DNA from: Bacillus sp. RO3
Lineage (GTDB): Bacteria > Bacillota > Bacilli > Bacillales > Bacillaceae_B
Assembly: GCF_012911895.1 (NCBI RefSeq)
Contig: NZ_JAAXCV010000034.1
Span: forward strand, 62,001-126,000
Reading direction: 5' to 3'
DNA: 64,000 bases
Shown here piece by piece: positions 7,502-16,645 of the stretch. Position 1 is the first letter of the stretch. The number at the start of each line of letters is the position of its first letter. A program made the position numbers and the translations under genes. A model generated the notes under the pieces. The model had not been told where the DNA came from. It did not search any database and saw only the letters and a program-made list of their open reading frames with translations.

Positions 7502-8323
7502 TTATGAATAAAATACAACAAGAATGATCCCAACAAGGAGAAGTCGATATATGGCAAAGGGAAGGAGCTTGATTTTATTGATCACCTTTAGGAAAAAATG
7601 GATCGACAGATACGCAAAAAGAAAAGCACTCAAAAATCCAGCCAGTAAAAAAGGTAAAAATTCCGGCGTGAAGTACATCCAGTTATTCAATAGGGAAATG
7701 GAACTTGCTCCAAACATGATTGGTACAGCCATGATGAATGTAAAGTCAGCTGCTGCCCGGTAGCTTAATCCCAGTAATACACCTCCTGAGATGGTTGAAC
7801 CGGATCTTGAAAAACCTGGCCATAGTGACAAACATTGGATCAGACCAATGATGAATGCCTTTTTATGGGTAATCTGATCGACAGTTTTCACCATTGACTC
7901 TTTAGGTCTATACCAATCCGCTGCAATCATTAGAAATGCTCCTACCGTTAAACCAATAAGGACTGTATTCACTGAAAATAGGTGTTTATCAATATACTCC
8001 TCAAATACTAATCCCAGAATCACCGCAGGAAGTAATCCCGTAAAGATATGGGAAAGTTTTAACCTGGATGAATGGCTTTTAGTTTGATTTATCCCCAGTA
8101 AATCTTTAAATCTCTCTCTGAATACGATGACAACTGCCAATATTGAGCCCAGTTGTATGACGACCTTAAATGTATTTGCCGGATATTTACCTAGTACTTT
8201 TTTTGATTTAATCCACAGATCGTCTACTAAAATCATATGACCCGTTGAAGACACGGGAGCGAACTCCGTAAGTCCTTCGACCATACCAAGAATAATTGCT
8301 TTTAATAACACAATGAAATCCAT
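7502..8323 (-). CDS. uppP: Undecaprenyl-diphosphate phosphatase (BacA/UppP)
   Basis: The 273-residue polytopic membrane protein has both BacA signatures: EGLTEFAPVSSTGHMILV near the N-terminus and PGFSRSGSTISGG in the second half, which together form the active site with its catalytic glutamate, histidine, serine and arginine. It dephosphorylates undecaprenyl diphosphate to recycle the lipid carrier for peptidoglycan and teichoic acids and confers bacitracin tolerance. Length is typical. The start is the first ATG, with GAGGAGAA just upstream. The stop directly abuts the ThrRS promoter, with no terminator between, so read-through into the T-box leader is possible. Confidence 0.95.
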   Translation of the reverse strand: MDFIVLLKAIILGMVEGLTEFAPVSSTGHMILVDDLWIKSKKVLGKYPANTFKVVIQLGSILAVVIVFRERFKDLLGINQTKSHSSRLKLSHIFTGLLPAVILGLVFEEYIDKHLFSVNTVLIGLTVGAFLMIAADWYRPKESMVKTVDQITHKKAFIIGLIQCLSLWPGFSRSGSTISGGVLLGLSYRAAADFTFIMAVPIMFGASSISLLNNWMYFTPEFLPFLLAGFLSAFLFAYLSIHFFLKVINKIKLLPFAIYRLLLVGIILVVFYS

Positions 8324-8369
8324 TTATCATTTCTCCTCTGTCCATTTATTCATTTGGTATAACAGACAG

Positions 8370-8681
8370 TTAAGAAAGGTAATTGGAGTGGAATTTGACA
8401 ATGCCTGTAAATCCGGCTGAATCCCCATGAATATATGGGTTCTGTCGGCGGGGATGCAGCTTCGGGGAAATGTCATGATGACTCCCCTCAAACAGAGGGT
8501 TCCCTTTTCCTTCCATATTCTTCGTCATGAAAGGAGGAGATGAAGGAAATGAAAAGGCGGCAAGTTCATCATGTTGATCTTGATGCTGTGTGACTTTTTC
8601 ACTGATAAAATTCTCATATTCCCCAACGCCCTGAAACATACTGAAAGAGTAAAGTAATACAAACAGCAATCTCTTCATCAT
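8370..8681 (-). CDS. Small exported or membrane-anchored protein, unknown
   Basis: The 103-residue frame begins with MMKRLLFVLLYSFSMF, a plausible signal sequence or anchor, and continues with a polar, histidine- and proline-rich tail with no family I recognise. GGGAGGGG at the right distance from the tandem ATG codons makes translation likely. It lies upstream of uppP in the same direction, 46 bases away, and could be co-transcribed. The composition after residue 40 is low in hydrophobics, so it may be disordered. A spurious frame cannot be excluded. Confidence 0.5.
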   Translation of the reverse strand: MMKRLLFVLLYSFSMFQGVGEYENFISEKVTQHQDQHDELAAFSFPSSPPFMTKNMEGKGNPLFEGSHHDISPKLHPRRQNPYIHGDSAGFTGIVKFHSNYLS

Positions 8682-8813
8682 TTCCCCTCCCGTTCATGAT
8701 AATCTAGAATATCTTACTACAACCCCCAGAGGACGACAATATCTATTTTTTCTCAAATAAAAAGCTCATTACAGAGGCATATCACTTCCCCTGCACTGAG
8801 CTTCCTTTCCCTT

Positions 8814-9716
8814 TTAATGAATATCTTTCTTCTTGAACCGCCCCCCTCTTACTTCAGCTATATCGGCAATGGCCAGAAACGCTGAGGGGTCGTGTTCTGC
8901 GACGATATCTTTAAGCTTCGCCTCTTCAAGGCGGGTGATGACACAGAAGATGACTTTCTTATCATCTCCTGAAAAGGCTCCTTCACCCTTCAGGTAGGTT
9001 ACTCCTCTCCCCAATCGGTGAAGGAGAGCATCACCGATTTCCTCATAGTTTTCACTTATGATCCATACAGATTTGGATTCGTCTAACCCTTTGATGGTAA
9101 TATCAATCATCTTGAACGCCACGTAGTAAGCTAATAGTGAATACATGGCTCTATCCCAGCTGAACACAAATCCAGCCGACGCCAGAATGAATAGGTTTAC
9201 AAACATGATGATTTCCCCAACTGAGAAGGGGAGCTTTTTGCTTGTCAGGATAGCAAGGATTTCCGTTCCATCGAGAGATCCTCCGTAGCGAATGACCAAA
9301 CCGACTCCTATCCCGAGAACGATTCCCCCGAATAAAGAAGCCAGTAGAATGTCTTGTGTGAATGCAGGGACAGGATGAAGGAACGTAGTAGACGTTGATA
9401 AAATAATGATGCCGTATAGCGTGGAAAATGCGAAGGTTTTTCCGATTTGTTTATACCCGATGAAAAAAAAGGGGATGTTCAAAATAAAGATGAATAGTCC
9501 GAGCTTAACGCCTGTAATATGTGAAAGAATGATGGAAACGCCTACGATCCCTCCATCAATGACCTGATTCGGCACCAGGAATATCTCAAGACCCACCGCC
9601 ATGATCACCGCCCCGATGGTGATGAGGACAGCTCTTTTCACCACTTCTTTCAAAGGGATCTTCTTATGCTTGATTTTCACTTGCTGCATTTGTTGTATTA
9701 CCTGACCTTCAATCAT
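8814..9716 (-). CDS. YitT family membrane protein with C-terminal DUF2179
   Basis: The 300-residue protein has five or six membrane segments, including the family motifs FLVPNQVIDGGIVGVSIIL and RYGGSLDGTEILAI, then a soluble DUF2179 domain of about 85 residues (ESKSVWIISENYEEI onward, with GEGAFSGDDKKVIFCVITR). This matches Bacillus YitT, YqfU and YpjC. Function is unknown in the family. The start is the second ATG (9716), seven bases after AAAGGAGGA; the first ATG at 9722 is too close to the site. It is monocistronic. Confidence 0.9.
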   Translation of the reverse strand: MIEGQVIQQMQQVKIKHKKIPLKEVVKRAVLITIGAVIMAVGLEIFLVPNQVIDGGIVGVSIILSHITGVKLGLFIFILNIPFFFIGYKQIGKTFAFSTLYGIIILSTSTTFLHPVPAFTQDILLASLFGGIVLGIGVGLVIRYGGSLDGTEILAILTSKKLPFSVGEIIMFVNLFILASAGFVFSWDRAMYSLLAYYVAFKMIDITIKGLDESKSVWIISENYEEIGDALLHRLGRGVTYLKGEGAFSGDDKKVIFCVITRLEEAKLKDIVAEHDPSAFLAIADIAEVRGGRFKKKDIH

Positions 9717-10105
9717 CTCCATTCCTCCTTTTAAGATAAACCCACCTTGACGAAAGCCTTACCCAACTCTTCGGAACAAAATGATCTATGTAATCATCCA
9801 TCACAAGCGTCTAAAAACAAGCTTGTATAACTTATATATTCTACTCTCAGTATTAAAATACCTGCCATTAGGGAGGGACGCACCTCTATTGGAGTAATAC
9901 CACCTCAAGCCTGAATACTGCAGTCCGGTTTGATCCTCTTCAACGGGATATTCATAGAGTTTCATCGATTTTCAAGGTCCGTCCCTCTTCAGGTAGAAAC
10001 ATTTGACTAAAAGGGAAAATTGAAGTATTTTTAATACTTGTATGTTCAGGTTTTTTACTGGGGCAGTTTGTCTGTTTCAGGTAATTCAGTTATGGAGGCT
10101 TTTCT
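9717..10105. other. Intergenic region with an inverted pair of the GGGACGGACC repeat
   Basis: This 389-bp divergent region holds GAGGGACGCACCT (9873-9885) and its near-perfect inverse AGGTCCGTCCCTC (9975-9987), which could close a stem around about 90 bases. No ORF is supported. The region must hold the promoter of the kinase gene. Confidence 0.5.
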
Positions 10106-11377
10106 TTGATTACATTAATCAAGACTCTTCTGGTCAATATTACCATTTTGTTTTCATTTACGTATAATGCGAATGTCTTTTTCCCGTTTAAAGAAAAACA
10201 AGTCCCTCATCTAAAGCACAAAATCACATATGGATTGATCGGATCATTTGGTGCTTTATTATGTATGCTCTATCCAATGGAAACCCTTGGGGAAACTCAT
10301 TTTGATTTACGAATGATCGCTATCCTGATTGCAACCATCTATGCAGGATTCCTATCCGGATCCATCGTACTCGGATGCGTGATTTTAACCCGCTATTTGA
10401 TCGGCGGTCCTTTTGTGATGATTGGAATAATCGTTTCAGCTCTAGCATTTGTGATGGGAGTTCTCTTTCGCAAAATGCTCTTGAAAACGCAATATAAATT
10501 TCTTGGAAGTACATTCATCTTCCTCATTCACTCCATTTTATACATCACGATCATCAAGATTACGATCCCATTTCTTGATGTAACCTTTTATTTGATTTAT
10601 TTTTCGGTGTTTTATTTTACGTTTGTTGCTCTCGTTTTCATCATTGAGCATCTGATCAGGACCAACAAACAAATAGAAGAAATGGTCTACCTAGATAAAC
10701 TGAATATGGTTGGTCAAATGGCTGCTTCCATTGCCCATGAGATCCGTAACCCTCTTGCAACTGTGCGGGGATTCATTCAACATCTCAGTGAAAACACGGA
10801 TGATGAAAAGTTTAAAGGATACTCCCCCCTCATCTTGAATGAATTAGATCGTACAAATAAAATCATCACTGACTACCTCAGTGTGGCAAAACCTAGTGAG
10901 TTTCACCTTTCTATCCTTCATTTGGAAGAAGTTATCCAGGACTGTGTCGATCTATTAAGGCCTTTTGCCTCATACACCAACACTTCGATACTATTCCAGG
11001 ATTCGGGTACCCATTACATTAAAGGTGACGAACATCATATGAAGCAAGCGATTATGAATGTCATGAAAAACGGAATTGAATCAATCGAGGAACAGGGTTA
11101 CATAAAGATATCTGTAAAAGAAGAACCTTCTTCTGAATCCATCCTTTTAAAAATAACGGATACAGGGAAAGGAATGACATCTGATGAATTGAAAAAGATC
11201 GGCCTTCCTTTCTATACTACCAAAACAAAAGGAACAGGACTTGGCAGCATGGTGACAAACAAGATTATCAGGGAAATGGATGGAATGATCGAATATGAAA
11301 GTCAATTGGATAAAGGTACAACTGTAACGATTCGTCTCCCGATTGTGAATGAAAATGTACAATCCCCAAAGGCTTAG
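10106..11377 (+). CDS. Sensor histidine kinase, KinB-like with 5TM sensor
   Basis: The 423-residue protein has an N-terminal block of about six hydrophobic segments of the 5TM-5TMR LYT type (residues 1-185), then a HisKA domain with the phospho-acceptor histidine in SIAHEIRNPLATVRGF and a HATPase domain with NVMKNGIE (N box), DTGKGM (G1) and TKGTGLGSMV (G2). The layout and length match B. subtilis KinB, which feeds phosphate to Spo0F in the sporulation phosphorelay. Translation starts at TTG 10106, seven bases after GGAGG. No response regulator or kapB is adjacent, consistent with a phosphorelay kinase. A terminator follows. It could also be a LytS-like orphan kinase. Confidence 0.85.
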   Translation: MITLIKTLLVNITILFSFTYNANVFFPFKEKQVPHLKHKITYGLIGSFGALLCMLYPMETLGETHFDLRMIAILIATIYAGFLSGSIVLGCVILTRYLIGGPFVMIGIIVSALAFVMGVLFRKMLLKTQYKFLGSTFIFLIHSILYITIIKITIPFLDVTFYLIYFSVFYFTFVALVFIIEHLIRTNKQIEEMVYLDKLNMVGQMAASIAHEIRNPLATVRGFIQHLSENTDDEKFKGYSPLILNELDRTNKIITDYLSVAKPSEFHLSILHLEEVIQDCVDLLRPFASYTNTSILFQDSGTHYIKGDEHHMKQAIMNVMKNGIESIEEQGYIKISVKEEPSSESILLKITDTGKGMTSDELKKIGLPFYTTKTKGTGLGSMVTNKIIREMDGMIEYESQLDKGTTVTIRLPIVNENVQSPKA

Positions 11378-11400
11378 GGTAAGCACCCTAAGCCTTTTCT
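11368..11400. terminator. Terminator after the KinB-like kinase
   Basis: AAAGGCTTAGGGT pairs with ACCCTAAGCCTTTT across a four-base loop, giving a 13-bp stem with T runs on both sides. It probably also serves the convergent LtaS-like operon. Confidence 0.85.
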
Positions 11401-11513
11401 GTACGATAATTTCTATCCATTCCAGCCTGTCTCACAATTAGTTAACATAATAAAATTATAATAAATTAATTACGATGAAAATCGGATTTATTGAAGAAGT
11501 CGGATTTTTAACA

Positions 11514-13367
11514 CTATTCAACGAACCTCAATAAATCTCCATAAATAATATCATCCGACATATCCAGTTCTTTTCTCACCGTTTGTTTATAAGGCTCACA
11601 TAATGTATCAGAAACGGAAGATTGACTTCTTTTATCATAGCAAACGTTATCTATAAAGACGTATTCCTCCGTCACAAAGTCTCCATCCCGGAAGATGACA
11701 GGATGATCTTTCTGTCGAGAGAACAAGTTATGGCCGAAGGAAAGATTGTCTGACGTATGTATTCCCAATAAATGCAGAATTGTCTGTCGAATATCGATTT
11801 CCCCCCCGAGGGTTTCAATCAATCGGCCTTCCTCCCCAGGCACGTGGATAATCAGTGGAACTTGTTGGAGATTTACATGATTTAGTGGATGATCCTCTTG
11901 ACCTAGAAGTTCAAACACTCCCTTTTCATATTTCTCGGAAATTCCATAATGATCCCCATACAAAACAAAAACGGTGTCCTCATACATTCCACTTTCTTTT
12001 ACCCCATCAAAGAATTTCTTAATTGCTTCATCCTGGTATCGAACCGTCGTCACATAACGATTGACAACATCCTCACTTGTAGATGCCTCAGGGATCAATT
12101 GATCCTCTTCTTCTAATAAAAAAGGAAAGTGATTCGTCAGCAAGATCAGCCGGGTGTAAAATGGTTGTGGCAATTTCTCGAGATACGAGATGGACTGTTC
12201 AAAGAAAGGGATATCCTTTAACCCGTAATTAACCGAATTCTCTTCTGTTACATCAAAGTCTCGTTTGGAGAAGTAGCGATCATACCCTAACGTATCATAC
12301 ATCAATTCACGATTCCAAAACGTGCGATCATTGCCATGAAATACGGCAGCATAATAATCTTCTTTCTTTTTTAAAATATGGGGCATGCTCTTATAGCGAT
12401 TATCTGTGGTTCGAACAAATGCCGATCCACTTGCCAAAGGATACAATCCCGTATCGATCATGAATTCCGAGTCCGATGTCTTTCCTTGTGCAGTTTGATC
12501 ATAAATTTGACTGAAATAAAAGCTGTCCTTTATGAACGTATTTAGAAAGGGTGTGATTTCTTCTCCGTTGATTTTTTGGTTGATGACGAAATTCTGAGTA
12601 GATTCCATACTGATCAATACCACATTCTTTCCATCTGCAACGCCAAATAGATCTGAGTCCGTACCTTTTCTGGATTGAGTATAGTTAACGGATGCTTCTG
12701 TATCCGATTTATTGGCAAGTATCTTTGTGAACGGCACGGTGGCTTCCATAGCGATATCGTATAAATGATAATTAAATGGTCCAATTGATTTGACCAGCTG
12801 CTCCCTGTCATAGGATTCTGTAAATAAATAGGGTGATTTCAATAACCCCAGTCCGACTGTTACAAGAAGTAATACGGCACTTAATCCCATATATGAGAAT
12901 TTCCACCTCTTTGACACCTTAGGGGGATAAATCCACTTCTTCTTTACTAACCATCCGACTAGAAGTAAATCTGCAACCAACAGGAAATCCCAGGCACTCA
13001 TCAATTCAAATGTACTCGGGCCTATGCCCCCTACGTTATTAAACTGAAATAGAATAGGGACCGTTACGAAGTCAGAATAAAACCTAAAATACAATAAATC
13101 CCCGTAAAGTAGACCGGTTGCAAATCCCATGGCGAGCATGACAGCTGAAGGTTTAACTTCTCTAGAGAAGTAAAAACTGAACCCGACAACGATCATTAAC
13201 GAACCAATGGGATTGAATAAGATAAGCAATAAGTCCAAAAATGATTCCAAATGCAGATTAAATCCAACAATGGAAAGAAATGCAGTCTTCAGCCAAAGTG
13301 AAATCAGTGCAAATTCAATGAGATTAAATGGTTTAATGCGAGAAAAGAAATGGGTTATCCCACTCAT
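11514..13367 (-). CDS. Lipoteichoic-acid-synthase-like phosphoglycerol transferase
   Basis: The 617-residue protein has five N-terminal membrane segments (to about residue 175) and an extracellular sulfatase-fold domain. Catalytic residues of LtaS are visible: Glu255 in LISMEST, the nucleophile Thr297 in QGKTSDSEF, LLTNHFPF, and the YGDHYGIS metal site. These proteins transfer glycerol-1-phosphate from phosphatidylglycerol to a lipid acceptor. It is last in an operon; its ATG overlaps the upstream stop as ATGA, so translation is coupled. B. subtilis has four paralogues (LtaS, YfnI, YqgS, YvgJ), but this operon context with PlsY and an aminotransferase fusion is not theirs as far as I know. 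The acceptor may be a special lipid made by the neighbours. Confidence 0.88.
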   Translation of the reverse strand: MSGITHFFSRIKPFNLIEFALISLWLKTAFLSIVGFNLHLESFLDLLLILFNPIGSLMIVVGFSFYFSREVKPSAVMLAMGFATGLLYGDLLYFRFYSDFVTVPILFQFNNVGGIGPSTFELMSAWDFLLVADLLLVGWLVKKKWIYPPKVSKRWKFSYMGLSAVLLLVTVGLGLLKSPYLFTESYDREQLVKSIGPFNYHLYDIAMEATVPFTKILANKSDTEASVNYTQSRKGTDSDLFGVADGKNVVLISMESTQNFVINQKINGEEITPFLNTFIKDSFYFSQIYDQTAQGKTSDSEFMIDTGLYPLASGSAFVRTTDNRYKSMPHILKKKEDYYAAVFHGNDRTFWNRELMYDTLGYDRYFSKRDFDVTEENSVNYGLKDIPFFEQSISYLEKLPQPFYTRLILLTNHFPFLLEEEDQLIPEASTSEDVVNRYVTTVRYQDEAIKKFFDGVKESGMYEDTVFVLYGDHYGISEKYEKGVFELLGQEDHPLNHVNLQQVPLIIHVPGEEGRLIETLGGEIDIRQTILHLLGIHTSDNLSFGHNLFSRQKDHPVIFRDGDFVTEEYVFIDNVCYDKRSQSSVSDTLCEPYKQTVRKELDMSDDIIYGDLLRFVE

Positions 13368-14974
13368 TCCACAACCCTTGTTTTCCCAGTGGTTTGATAT
13401 TCTTTGTTGAGTATGTTCATTGCTTTCAAAACCTTTCGTTCATTTTGATTTCCCATCAGAGCTACCTGTACCCAATTTCTTCTTAGTAGATAGTCACTTT
13501 CATAGCTTAATAAGATACCTTTTCCTTTACACACATCACCAAACCGTTTACTACACATTTCCCTCTCCAGTGCAATTGTAACCACGCCTGGAGAATAGTT
13601 TTCATCTCCCAGTAGGCCAAATCCACCATTTGTTAGTGAGGTCCTTACTACTTTAGCCAATTGTTTATTGTCGTCATATTCAACGTAATGAAGTGCTTCT
13701 TTTAGCGCATATACAAGATTAGAAGAGTGCGTATACGGTATGCTTCGATTCCTCTCATACATTCCCACATCAAGATATCTCGGTATCGACCGGTCAGGAA
13801 TGATCTTATCCCGGTGAAAGACAACAGCCAGGCCTGGATATGAACCTAATCCTTTCCCACTGACCGTTGTGGCAAAATACACTTCTTTAAAATTTACCGG
13901 GATTACGCCTACCGAACTACATGCATCAATGCAAAGCTCTACTCCATATCTTCTGCAAAGTGGAAGTAGAGCATCAAGGTCATAGACATATCCTGTCGAG
14001 GTTTCACAATGGACAGTCCAGAGCCAGGTAATATCTTGATTTTCCTTTAGGAATCTTTCTACTTCATCTATTGAAATGGCTTCATTCCACTCTTTTTCAA
14101 TCTTATAAAAATACAAACCAAATCTGTTTGCATGATCTATCAAACGGAAACCAAACTCTCCATTTGCCAAAATAAGACCCTTACCTGCCATACCTTTAAG
14201 CTGGGCTGCAACCATATCATTGGATAGGGTGCCTGTTCCTACTGCGATATTTGCGTGGTTTGCGTTTGTTATCTTACATAACGCCTCCCTTAATTCTTCC
14301 ATATCCTGGAGGAACGAACTGTTTCTATGGGAAAAGGCTCCCCCCTTGAAGGCACCGTCTACCTTTTCATGTATGGGGACCGGTCCAGGGAGGAAACTCA
14401 TAGGAGTTGAATTTTCTTCTTTCTTCATCATTAAACGCTGAAAGGCTTTCGTAGATTGTTCAAAGTTTTTCCGTGTTAAATACATGGGCTGAAATTCCGC
14501 GCCGGCTTCTCCAACCATATGAGCGAAAGGTTTGAAGCCGATTCGCTTATAAAGTGTAAGCTGACGAACGGTCCCTGAGATTAGAGCCATCGTATATCCT
14601 TTCTTAAGACAATAAGACACTAATCGTTCACATAATTGGTAAAAGACCCTTGTGCTTCTATATTCTTCTTTAACAGATAATAAACGTATTTCACAAGGAA
14701 CAGTATCAGAAGGCAAATAGGCATCAAGATTTTCTACTTTTAGATCCAAGGAAAATGGACGCTTTGCACGGACAGCGATCATCCCCACAACTTCACTCTT
14801 ATGTTTCGCGATCACATATGTATTTTCATCATGGAATCGATCAACTAGCCTGCGTTTTCGGTTTCCCTTATGCTGAGGGATTTCTTCTACAAATGTTTGG
14901 TAATTCAAGGAAGCTATTTGTTGAAATTCATCAAGTTCATTGGCAATTTTATAATGTAGAGAAGGATTTTGCAT
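13364..14974 (-). CDS. Fusion of a GNAT-type N-acyltransferase and a class V aminotransferase
   Basis: The 536-residue protein joins two enzymes. Residues 1-165 look like a GNAT fold of the autoinducer-synthase/FeeM-like kind: SLNYQTFVEEIPQH, VVGMIAVRAKRPFS, CEIRLLSVKEEYRSTRVFYQL, LYKRIGFKPF. From about 190 it is a fold-type I PLP aminotransferase related to alanine-glyoxylate and 2-aminoethylphosphonate transaminases: FLPGPVPI, HRNSSF, GTGTLSND, NGEFGFRLIDHA, CIDACSSVG (pyridine Asp) and VSGKGLGS (Schiff-base Lys). The start is the first ATG, next to AGGTAAGAG. It lies 11 bases after the PlsY-like gene and overlaps the LtaS-like gene. A coupled transamination and N-acylation to make an aminolipid is my inference; substrates are unknown. 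Confidence 0.85.
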   Translation of the reverse strand: MQNPSLHYKIANELDEFQQIASLNYQTFVEEIPQHKGNRKRRLVDRFHDENTYVIAKHKSEVVGMIAVRAKRPFSLDLKVENLDAYLPSDTVPCEIRLLSVKEEYRSTRVFYQLCERLVSYCLKKGYTMALISGTVRQLTLYKRIGFKPFAHMVGEAGAEFQPMYLTRKNFEQSTKAFQRLMMKKEENSTPMSFLPGPVPIHEKVDGAFKGGAFSHRNSSFLQDMEELREALCKITNANHANIAVGTGTLSNDMVAAQLKGMAGKGLILANGEFGFRLIDHANRFGLYFYKIEKEWNEAISIDEVERFLKENQDITWLWTVHCETSTGYVYDLDALLPLCRRYGVELCIDACSSVGVIPVNFKEVYFATTVSGKGLGSYPGLAVVFHRDKIIPDRSIPRYLDVGMYERNRSIPYTHSSNLVYALKEALHYVEYDDNKQLAKVVRTSLTNGGFGLLGDENYSPGVVTIALEREMCSKRFGDVCKGKGILLSYESDYLLRRNWVQVALMGNQNERKVLKAMNILNKEYQTTGKTRVVE

Positions 14975-14985
14975 TCTCTTACCTC

Positions 14986-15564
14986 CTATGTATCTAGAGC
15001 GTGTGGAAACTTTCGATTATGGGCAAGCACCACCATCACAAATAGGGATGACAACCCAATAGATATTGTAAATGATTCACCCATCAAATATCCCGAGATT
15101 GGGATGGACGCCATGGATAGAAATCCTGCAATGGTGTATTTTCTTAAAATCACATATAAGATTCCCATGGTAATGGCGAAAAAACCAATGGAAGGGGCAC
15201 TGAAAAATAACGATGTTGCTAAGTAGGTAACGACACCTTTTCCTCCGTGAAACCCAAGTTGGATGGGAAATAGATGTCCGATCATAATGAATATGGAGGA
15301 AAGTACTAAGTAACGATCATCTCCATTAAGCAATGAAGCAATCTGCAAGGCAATCATCACCTTCCCTGCATCTATGAACAGCGTGAGTAGAAATCCTTTT
15401 TTACCTAATGCTCTGCCGGCATTGGTGGCACCGACATTTCCGCTTCCAACATTCCTAATATCTTCTCCGGTATAGATCTTGACGATATAATAAGCACCTG
15501 TAATACTGCCCAACCCGTAAGAAATCAGAATGATCATGCACATCATCATCATGTCACTCCACAT
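14986..15564 (-). CDS. PlsY-like acyl-phosphate:glycerol-3-phosphate acyltransferase
   Basis: The 192-residue membrane protein shows the three PlsY motifs: VGSGNVGATNAGR (serine, asparagine-rich loop 1), GHLFPIQLGFHGGKGV (the phosphate-binding glycine loop) and LAHNRKFPH at the end. PlsY acylates glycerol-3-phosphate with acyl-phosphate to start phospholipid synthesis. The usual Bacillus plsY (yneS) lies next to parE and citB-region genes, which are not here, so this is probably a second, specialised copy serving the operon with the GNAT-aminotransferase and LtaS-like proteins. The start could be 15564 or the ATG four codons later, behind GTGGAG. Its acceptor may differ from glycerol-3-phosphate. 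Confidence 0.85.
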   Translation of the reverse strand: MWSDMMMMCMIILISYGLGSITGAYYIVKIYTGEDIRNVGSGNVGATNAGRALGKKGFLLTLFIDAGKVMIALQIASLLNGDDRYLVLSSIFIMIGHLFPIQLGFHGGKGVVTYLATSLFFSAPSIGFFAITMGILYVILRKYTIAGFLSMASIPISGYLMGESFTISIGLSSLFVMVVLAHNRKFPHALDT

Positions 15565-15618
15565 AGCTGCACCCCATTTTTCCTATATGATAATAGACGA
15601 GCTGAAGCTGTAAAAGTT

Positions 15619-16338
15619 TCATATTTTTGCCTCCCCCTCTTTCCTTTTATGAAAAAGGTAGAAAGGAAAGTAAAGGAGGCCGAATATTATCAGGGCTACA
15701 CCTTCAAGAGACAGAATGTACCATGGATAAGGACCTAAAAAATCTATGGGACTGGCATTATATGGTTTATGTGAAAGAAACATATAATTTGCACCCAACA
15801 GTTCGTTCACCATATACACAATGACTGCCATCACATTTAAAGCTCCAAATGCCCTCAAGAGAGACTTAAATCTTAACGTGAAGCCTTCCATCCATACCAT
15901 GTACAAACTGGATAATACAATGGCTAGATGTGCCAGAAAGAATTGAAAGTAGCGAAAATGAGGAAATCCAAAAAACAACTCAGGTGTAACAATGGCAATA
16001 AGTGCACCTGACATACTCACAAAGAAAGTGATTTCAAAGATCTTATAACTATTCGTCAAAAGCATAAATGTGCACAAATATAAGGAGATTGAGCATAATT
16101 GAAAAGGTAAATTAATCGCCGGATCCCAAACATCATTGATTAGATACCAAATGTGAAATAGTGCTTCACTTGAAAGGAGCATCATCACGAGCAGCCATTT
16201 CAACACATTTCTACCTCTTTCGCTTATGCGATTCCTCATTCCATACAAAACGAAGATACAGCCTAACGACAACGTCATCGCCGCCACATGAGAAACCGAA
16301 AACAATTCAAACGGATACTCTTCATACCTGAAATTCAA
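15619..16338 (-). CDS. YwaF-like TIGR02206 membrane protein
   Basis: The 239-residue protein has about seven membrane segments and the features of the TIGR02206 family (Bacillus YwaF): FSVSHVAAM, EALFHIWYLI, NLPFQLCSISLYL and GPYPWYILSLEG. Function is unknown. The start is placed at TTG 16338 because GGGGGAG lies directly upstream inside the first codons of the longer ATG frame (16356), which has no site of its own. It is followed after 54 bases by the PlsY-like gene with no terminator between, so it probably heads that operon. A role in lipid or envelope biology would fit but is inference. Confidence 0.82.
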   Translation of the reverse strand: MNFRYEEYPFELFSVSHVAAMTLSLGCIFVLYGMRNRISERGRNVLKWLLVMMLLSSEALFHIWYLINDVWDPAINLPFQLCSISLYLCTFMLLTNSYKIFEITFFVSMSGALIAIVTPELFFGFPHFRYFQFFLAHLAIVLSSLYMVWMEGFTLRFKSLLRAFGALNVMAVIVYMVNELLGANYMFLSHKPYNASPIDFLGPYPWYILSLEGVALIIFGLLYFPFYLFHKRKEGEAKI

Positions 16339-16645
16339 ATCCTCTCCCCCTTCCATACAATATTCTCCAAATCCATATTCAAACCCTTTAAAGGGACGGA
16401 CCTCTAAAACTCCCCTAACCCCGATTTCATCATAGTTGAGTGATGGTGAGGGACGGACCTTCCCTTAAGTACCTCCCGCTTCCATTCATTAAACATTCAC
16501 CACTAAGCGTGTATGTTCTCTGTCTATATCATAGAACAAAAAATCCCCTGACAACTGATTTCCAGTAATTGTCCATTCCAATCATCAACATCCTTACGTG
16601 CAAAAAAAGTTCCCATTTCCATAAGGAAATGGGAATCATCTGATT
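16339..16645. other. Intergenic region with two direct copies of the GGGACGGACCT repeat
   Basis: AAAGGGACGGACCT (16390-16403) and GAGGGACGGACCTT (16448-16461) lie 58 bases apart in the same orientation, upstream of the YwaF-like gene. A terminator for the convergent-side hydrolase closes the region. No gene is seen. Confidence 0.55.
16602..16635 (-). terminator. Terminator of the alpha/beta hydrolase gene
   Basis: TTCCCATTTCC and GGAAATGGGAA form an 11-bp perfect stem with a four-base loop, followed on the minus strand by a run of seven T. Confidence 0.9.
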
